From: CAWCWN01 sp963799245
GTDB taxonomy: Bacteria; Chloroflexota; Ktedonobacteria; Ktedonobacterales; Ktedonobacteraceae
Reading direction: 5' to 3'
Assembly (NCBI GenBank): GCA_963799245.1
Contig: CAWCWN010000002.1
Location: forward strand, 62,001 to 126,000
Length of the DNA stretch: 64,000 nt
Under the pieces are notes generated by a model. That model saw nothing but the letters and a program-made list of their open reading frames with translations, was not told the origin of the DNA and made no database searches. A program made the position numbers and the translations under genes. Position 1 is the stretch's first letter. Every line of letters starts with the position of its first letter. Positions 58,696 to 64,000 of the stretch are shown one piece after another.

Positions 58696-59389
58696 AGCAG
58701 CGCGACGTGAAGTAGCCAAAGCTGGTCCGCGCCCCCGGCACACGATGTTGTATCCGCGCCCGCGGCTCGTACAGGAAGATCTTCTGTGGCCACTGCTGGC
58801 TCGCGCGGATACACAATTCCGTCTCCTCGCAGCCCACCGGCAGCATGCCCACTCGCCCAATCCGCTGCGAAAGCCACCCACCCCTCAAACATCTCCCACC
58901 GAAAGCACGAACAACCCCCGAAGGAGTTGCGCACCACCACCGGCTGTTCCGGCTCGTCCTGGTAGCTACAGCCCACCACCCACAAGAACTCGTGCGGAAA
59001 CCAGGGCCGGCCGCCCACTCAACCACTCCGGCTCCACTTTCCCCCCCTATCCCCATCACCTGCCCGTTCGCAAAGCAGCGCTGCATACGAACCAGCCCCT
59101 CCTCCTCCGCGGTAGCATCATCGTCCAGAAACGCCAGCAAGCTTCCCTGCGCCACGGCGATGCCGACGCGCAAAGCATCGCCCTTGCCGCGGCGCTGCTG
59201 CCGGATCACTTAGATGGAGGGGTACAGGCGTTGGGCCACGTCGTAGGTGCCATTGCTGGAATGCCCGTCGACCAGGATAACTTCACCGACGTCAGCAGGC
59301 ACATACGGCAAAACAGAATGAAGGTTCTGCGCTTCATTGCGAGTAGGGATCACCACGCTGATGTGCGGCTGCTGATGATTTTCTTGCAT
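58640..59389 (-). pseudogene. GT2 glycosyltransferase, decayed
   Basis: The 5' part is a normal GT2: ISVVIPTRNEAQNLHSVLPYV, EVILVDGHSSNGTYDVAQRLYPSI, then a TAA where Arg is usual, then VIRQQRRGKGDALRVG and FLDDDATAEEEGLVRMQR. Further on the family text appears in three different frames: RPWFPHEFLWVVGCSYQDEPEQPVVVRNSFGG, VGGFRSGLG, RVGMLPVGCEETELCIRASQQWP...RIQHRVPG, RCYAEGRSKA. Two to four frameshifts and one stop mean no intact product. Its end overlaps the start of the flippase fusion. It may be a relic of the same glycan pathway. Confidence 0.8.
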
Positions 59390-59397
59390 AAATCTAT

Positions 59398-62100
59398 TTA
59401 TCCTACCTGTTGTATCTCACTCAAGCATGTACGCAATCCTTGTGCGACGTCCTTGACATGGACTGTGATACAGGTCATATGGGTACCTGGCACGACATGG
59501 TTTTCAATCGTTTCCTTATCTTTCACTTCTACAATTTCGCGCCACTCATCCTTGATGAATAGCTCCTCACGGGCCCAGAAGAAGGTAATCTTGCCGGGGT
59601 AGACGCCAGGCACATAGCCAGAAGTCAGCCAGGTAAGGACGCCCACGTAATCTTTATGGAGGGCTTCAACTGGTGGAAACATGCTATCGAGGCGCTGGTC
59701 AATCTCAACCAGCTGGGTAAAGTCTGACAATCTACTGTCGGAAGGATGCAGAAACCTGAGCACATGTCGCAGCGCATGCCGTGCGTGCAGGAACCAGTTT
59801 GCCTGTTCCTCCACCCCAGGGTGCAGAAAGCGTGTGAGGCCACCAGTTACTTTGCGCAGCGCTCTGACAGAGCTAGGAAGCCTTGCGGGGACAGGAGGGG
59901 TAGGACTGATCAAAAGCAGCTGATCCACTTTCTGCCCTGCTGCCTGCAGTTGCCGCGCCATCTCATACGCCACCAGGCCTCCGTTACAGAACCCCCCTAA
60001 CTGATATGGTCCTTCTGGCTGGACGGTACGCAGCGACTCCACGTGCGCCGCGGCTATCGCCTCTATGCTGGGCAGAACCTGAAGTCCGGCAAACTTGTAC
60101 GGCTCCAGCGCATAAAATGGCTGCTCTGATCCCAGCGCCCGCGCCAGGTCAAAACAGTAGAAAGCCCCACCCGTCCAATCGCCATGTAAAAAGAAGAAGG
60201 GACGCCGTGAGCCGCTGGCCTGCACGGCCAGCAGAGGAGCGCGGGAATGCATTTCTTCCTGCTGCTGTATGGCCCTGGCAAGCTGCTTGATCGTCGGTCC
60301 GGCGAAAAGGGTCGAAAGGGAAATTTTCTTGCCAAAAACCTGCTCTATGCGAGCAATCAGGCGAGCGGCCAGGAGTGAGTGACCACCAATGTAGAAAAAG
60401 TTATCATCTACGCTTACATTATCCACGCCGAGGAGGGGAGCCACGATTTCAACCAGGCGCTCTTCCAGCGGGGTGGTAGGAGCAGTAACCTCCTCATCGC
60501 GCAGCGTATTTGCAGCGGTTGGAATAGGAAGAGCAGAACTATTCACTTTCCCATTTTTATTGATTGGGAACTCATCCAGGACGACAAAGGCTGAGGGCAG
60601 CATATACTCCGGTACGTGCTGTAAAAGAAGACTGCGCAGGGAGGCGACGGTAACGCGCTCACCCGGAAGCAAGCTGATGTAGGCAATCAGGCGCTTGTTG
60701 CCCGGAGTATCTTCACGTGCCACCACTACACTCGTCTTAATTGCCGGGTGCCCGTTGAGCACATGCACAATTTCGCCTGGCTCAATCCGGAAACCGTGGA
60801 TTTTGATCTGGAAGTCGGTGCGTCCCATAAACAAGATCTGACCATCGGGGAGATAGCGCGCCACGTCACCTGTCTTGTACAGGCGCGCTCCGGGCTCGTC
60901 AGCGAAAGGGTCCTGAATGAATTTTTTCGCGGTGAGCTCAGGATGATTGAGATAGCCTCTGGCCAGGCCAGCTCCACCGATATGTATCTCACCCGGTGCG
61001 CCAACGGGGACCTGCCGCAGCTGCTCATCTAGAATGTATATCCGCGCATTCGCGATTGGGCGGCCGATTGAGGGAGGGGTCGTGGCATTTTCACAGGGAA
61101 GGACGTGTACAGCTGTAGCGACAACAGTTGTCTCACTTGGACCATAGTTATTGATCAGCGCGAAGGGCAGCGTGGCAGGCGGACAACGGTGCAGGGTGTC
61201 CCCTCCTGTCAGCATGACTCGCAGCGAACAGGGCGAGGGCCACTTCAGAGCGATAAGGCTTTCAGCCATGGCGGTGGGGAGGATTGTCAGCGTGATAGCA
61301 TACCTGACTAACCAGTTCCGCATGGCTATAGGGTCGAAACGGATGTCCTCATCGATCAAATAAACACTCGCGCCACAAGCAAGGTGAGACCAGAGCTCCT
61401 CACCTGTCACATCAAAGGCGGGGCTGGCGAACTGTGTCGCCCGGTCTGAAGCCTGCACCTCAAAGGTTTGTTGATGCCAGAACACGAGGTTCAGCAGGCT
61501 GCGATGCGTGATCTGAACTCCTTTTGGTAGACCTGTAGAACCGGATGTGTAGACGATATAAGCCACGTCATCGGCCGTGACCACCGCAGCGGGATCAGCC
61601 GTGCTCATTATTGTCGACATCGTAGCATCATCATCCAGGCAGAGAATCCTTGTCCCCTGCAGCGCAATCCGCGCAGCCATCTGCTGCTTGGTAACAAGCA
61701 CAGGTACCTGGGCATCTTTCAACATGAGCGAGAGCCGCTCAGCCGGGTAGGAAGGATCCAGCGGGACATAGATGCTACTGGCCTTGAGAATTCCAAGCAT
61801 GCCAACAACCATGTCCAGGGAACGCTCGAGGCAGAGACCCACCCGCGTATTGGGGGCCACCCCACATGCTCGTAATTGATGAGCTAATTGATTAGCCCGT
61901 TCGTTCAACTGTCGATAAGTGAGCGAGCGACCACCCATGAAAAGCGCCTGCGCATCTGGTGTGGCTCGCGCCTGTCGCTCCACCAGTTGTGGGACGCAGA
62001 GATCCTGGGGATAGTCCTGCCGAGTAGCATTCCACGTTTTCAATGGCAGCTGCTCAACTTCCGCCAACAGAGAGATGTTCGTGCGTTTCTCTGCGGTCAT
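59398..62100 (-). CDS. NRPS-like A-T-TE enzyme with a cysteine thioesterase
   Basis: 900 residues. Adenylation domain (about 35-525): YTSGSTGLPKG (183-193), SPAFDVTGEELWSH with the carboxylate-pocket Asp230, NNYGPSETT, YKTGDVARYLPDG, GRTDFQIKIHGFRIEPGEI, and Lys518 in NKNGKVN. Carrier domain: NFFYIGGHSLLAAR with Ser575 for phosphopantetheine. Thioesterase (about 630-900): nucleophile elbow GGFCNGG, where the usual Ser is Cys705, and His874 in PGTHMT. There is no condensation domain, so it activates one amino or related acid and releases or condenses it. Product unknown. Start at 62100 fits the homology; ribosome-binding site is weak. Confidence 0.85.
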   Translation of the reverse strand: MTAEKRTNISLLAEVEQLPLKTWNATRQDYPQDLCVPQLVERQARATPDAQALFMGGRSLTYRQLNERANQLAHQLRACGVAPNTRVGLCLERSLDMVVGMLGILKASSIYVPLDPSYPAERLSLMLKDAQVPVLVTKQQMAARIALQGTRILCLDDDATMSTIMSTADPAAVVTADDVAYIVYTSGSTGLPKGVQITHRSLLNLVFWHQQTFEVQASDRATQFASPAFDVTGEELWSHLACGASVYLIDEDIRFDPIAMRNWLVRYAITLTILPTAMAESLIALKWPSPCSLRVMLTGGDTLHRCPPATLPFALINNYGPSETTVVATAVHVLPCENATTPPSIGRPIANARIYILDEQLRQVPVGAPGEIHIGGAGLARGYLNHPELTAKKFIQDPFADEPGARLYKTGDVARYLPDGQILFMGRTDFQIKIHGFRIEPGEIVHVLNGHPAIKTSVVVAREDTPGNKRLIAYISLLPGERVTVASLRSLLLQHVPEYMLPSAFVVLDEFPINKNGKVNSSALPIPTAANTLRDEEVTAPTTPLEERLVEIVAPLLGVDNVSVDDNFFYIGGHSLLAARLIARIEQVFGKKISLSTLFAGPTIKQLARAIQQQEEMHSRAPLLAVQASGSRRPFFFLHGDWTGGAFYCFDLARALGSEQPFYALEPYKFAGLQVLPSIEAIAAAHVESLRTVQPEGPYQLGGFCNGGLVAYEMARQLQAAGQKVDQLLLISPTPPVPARLPSSVRALRKVTGGLTRFLHPGVEEQANWFLHARHALRHVLRFLHPSDSRLSDFTQLVEIDQRLDSMFPPVEALHKDYVGVLTWLTSGYVPGVYPGKITFFWAREELFIKDEWREIVEVKDKETIENHVVPGTHMTCITVHVKDVAQGLRTCLSEIQQVG

Positions 62101-62352
62101 TAAATTAGATACATTAGAGTCCTTAAATTCAGTATAACCATGTGTAACAAGTATAATGGTCCCAATCCTTCGGACAGTTGCATAAGATAGAATAGCTGTA
62201 TCGAGAAGAGTTTCTGTAGAGAGGAAAATATGACCGGGCAAAGAAAACGATACAGCAATGAACAGGAGTTTCTCGAACTGCTCAGTTCTATCTTATTTTC
62301 GGTCAAAAACTGTCTTGACTTTGGGGACCACCATACTCGTCAAGATAGCACA

Positions 62353-62400
62353 AGAAAAAGGGTCCCGGGAAATAGCAGTTCTCTACTTTTTCCCGGGCTC
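62353..62400 (-). terminator. Rho-independent terminator of the EF-G-like gene
   Basis: Inverted repeat CCCGGGAAA (from 62364) and TTTCCCGGG (ending 62397). On the minus strand it is followed by ACCCTTTTTCTTG. It lies just past the stop codon of the minus-strand EF-G-like gene at 62414. Confidence 0.7.
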
Positions 62401-62413
62401 TTGCTTACTTGCG

Positions 62414-64000
62414 CTATTTCTTGGTTTCAACGGCTTTCTTGTGCTGAGCGATGATATCCTGCTGGACGTTGGTCGGAATCTCTTCGTACTGGTAAAACTC
62501 CATGCTAAAGGAGCCCCGACCCTGTGTGATCGAGCGTAAGTCGGTCGCGTAGTGCAGCATTTCCGCCAGCGGCACATTCGCAGTGATCTGCTGTATGCCG
62601 TTATCCAGAGACGCCATGCCGAGTACGCGTCCTCTTTTGGTGTTGATGTCGCTCATCACATCACCCATATTGTTTTCGGGAACGGTAATGGTTACGGTCA
62701 TCACCGGTTCCAGCAGGGTCGGACTTGCCGGGGCACAGCCTCCTGCATGCCCAGCGAAGCGGCGACCTCGAAGGATTCGGCCAGCAAATCCACCGGGTGA
62801 TATTTGCCATCAACCAGGGCTACTTTTACATACAACATCGGGTTGCCCGAGATGAAGCCGCGCTTGAGTGAGTCGCGCACACCTTTTTCTACGCCGGGGA
62901 TATACTGGCCCGGTACCACGCCGCCCACAATTTTATCCTCGAAGACAAAGGTCTCTTCGCCGCCCATCGGCAATGGTTCGATCTCCAGCCAGACATCGCC
63001 GAATTGTCCGTGACCGCCGCTCTGGCGTTTGTGCCGGCCGTTTGCGCGCGCTTTCTTGCGGATCGTCTCACGGTAGGAGATGCGCTGATCGTGCACCTCC
63101 AGGTCGACCCCGTATTTGCGCTTGATGCCCTCAATAATAATCTGTAGATGCGATTCGCCCATGCCAGAGAGCAGGACTTCAGCTGTTTCAGGGTCACGTG
63201 TAACGCGCAGGGTGCGGTCCTCTTCTACGACACGGTTTAGCGCGTTACTCATTTTGTCGAGGTCGGCCTGGCTCTTGGGAACGACGGCCACAGTGTAGCA
63301 TGGTTGCGGAAAGTTAATGGGGGCCAGCGCTGCGCTTACGTCTTTGCTGCCGGCGAGCGTATCACCGGTATGTGTATTTGTCAGTTTCGCCACGGCCCCG
63401 ATATCGCCTGCGGGGATTTCACTGGCGGTCTCCTGTGTTTTCCCACGCGGTGTGTGCGGCTGGCCGATACGTTCGTCCGCCTTTGTTTGCGCGTTGTAGA
63501 CGTGCATATCTGGTTTGAGGGTGCCACTATACACGCGGAAGGTCGAGATGGTACCCACCTGGGCCGCCGCCGTTTTAAAGACGAACAACGAGAGGGTATT
63601 GCCCATAGCCTCTACCTCTTCAGGTATCAATTCTGCCGCGCTGGGCAAATAATCCAAAATGGCATCGAGAAGTGGCTGCACGCCAATGTTTTTGCTGGCG
63701 GAGCCACACAGGACCGGTATCAGCTGGCCGCTGCGCGTGCCCATCTTCACAACCGACAACACCTCCTCGTCACTTAGCTCTTCGCCTTCCAGAAACTTTT
63801 CCATGATCGTGTCATCGCTCTCAACCGCGGATTCGATCAGTTGCTCGCGGTAACTGCTGATGCTCTCTTTTAGCTCAGCGGGAATGGCGATTTCCTGGAC
63901 TTTATTGCCGCCCTCAAAGGTGTAGCCCTTTTGCGTAACAAGGTCTACCACACCCTTGAAGCCTGATTGTTCGCCAATGGGAACCTGGAGGGGGACGACT
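62414..64000 (-). CDS. EF-G-like translational GTPase (FusA paralogue), C-terminal part, frame broken near 62734
   Basis: Enters the window from its 5' side in frame (PLQVPIGEQSGFKGVVDLV), so the GTPase motifs lie outside. Visible: the end of the G domain (LCGSASKNIGVQPLLDAILDYLPS), domain 2, domain 3 (LSGMGESHLQIIIEGIKRKYGVDLEVHD), domain 4 (RHKRQSGGHGQFGDVWLEIEPLP, GGVVPGQYIPGVEKGV) and domain 5 after the break (PVMTVTITVPENNMGDVMSDINTKRGRVLGM ... GRGSFSMEFYQYEEIPTNVQQDI). The break is a single missing G in GTGCCCC, since GTGGCCCC would give EAVAPASPTLLEPVM. The C-terminus is that of EF-G-like paralogues rather than the main EF-G. Function of these is not settled. Confidence 0.85.

Overview
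The window looks like chromosomal DNA of a filamentous, spore-forming-type Chloroflexota, most plausibly class Ktedonobacteria. This is inference from gene content: an IspG with a GCVVNGPGE-type core, an AroK-AroB fusion beside aroQ-pepP-efp-accB-xseA-xseB, tandem YbjQ-like proteins, many insertion sequences and an NRPS-like enzyme. There is no 16S rRNA gene to confirm it. One tRNA gene, tRNA-Val(GAC), is present.

Layout. 1-10.6 kb: housekeeping block (ispG end, a secreted CHAP/beta-repeat protein with a coding minisatellite, shikimate pathway, EF-P, a BCCP-like protein, exonuclease VII, DUF212). 10.7-20.3 kb: metabolism and accessory genes (response regulator, P5C dehydrogenase, metallo-hydrolase and a collapsed Rieske oxygenase, a sodium/solute symporter, an operon of two tandem-YbjQ proteins). 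20.4-24.1 kb: a tyrosine recombinase cut by an IS1-like element, and two small orphan genes. 24.1-33.8 kb: a visibly AT-rich, one-strand, tightly packed, phage-derived island led by a consensus sigma-70 promoter. It holds HNH endonucleases, an HTH protein, three glycosyltransferase-like proteins, a methyltransferase-like protein and small and large terminase subunits, but no portal, capsid or tail genes. 33.8-40.7 kb: mobile-element scrapyard (two inverted-repeat mini-elements, an ISL3 element inserted inside another transposase gene with a clean target duplication, a DNA-methylase fragment) and a PIG-V-like mannosyltransferase. 40.8-55 kb: PspA, a heterodimeric ABC exporter, a GT-C glycosyltransferase, YqeY, a phosphoesterase lipoprotein, a cysteinyl-tRNA synthetase fused to a glycosyltransferase and a His-rich tail, and a Lon-domain protein. 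55-64 kb: a flippase/zinc-ribbon/glycosyltransferase fusion, a decayed GT2 gene, an A-T-TE NRPS-like enzyme, and the end of an EF-G-like GTPase.

The most unusual items are the CysRS-GT2-His-tail fusion, the flippase-double-zinc-ribbon-GT fusion, the BCCP-like protein whose biotinylated lysine is replaced by asparagine, and the phage-derived glycosyltransferase/terminase island. Glycan or surface-polymer functions recur (six or more GT-like genes).

Caution: at least six genes on both host and phage-like DNA are broken by single-base indels in short homopolymers. That pattern could be true decay, but sequencing or assembly error is at least as likely, so such genes are described as if their reading frame could be repaired.
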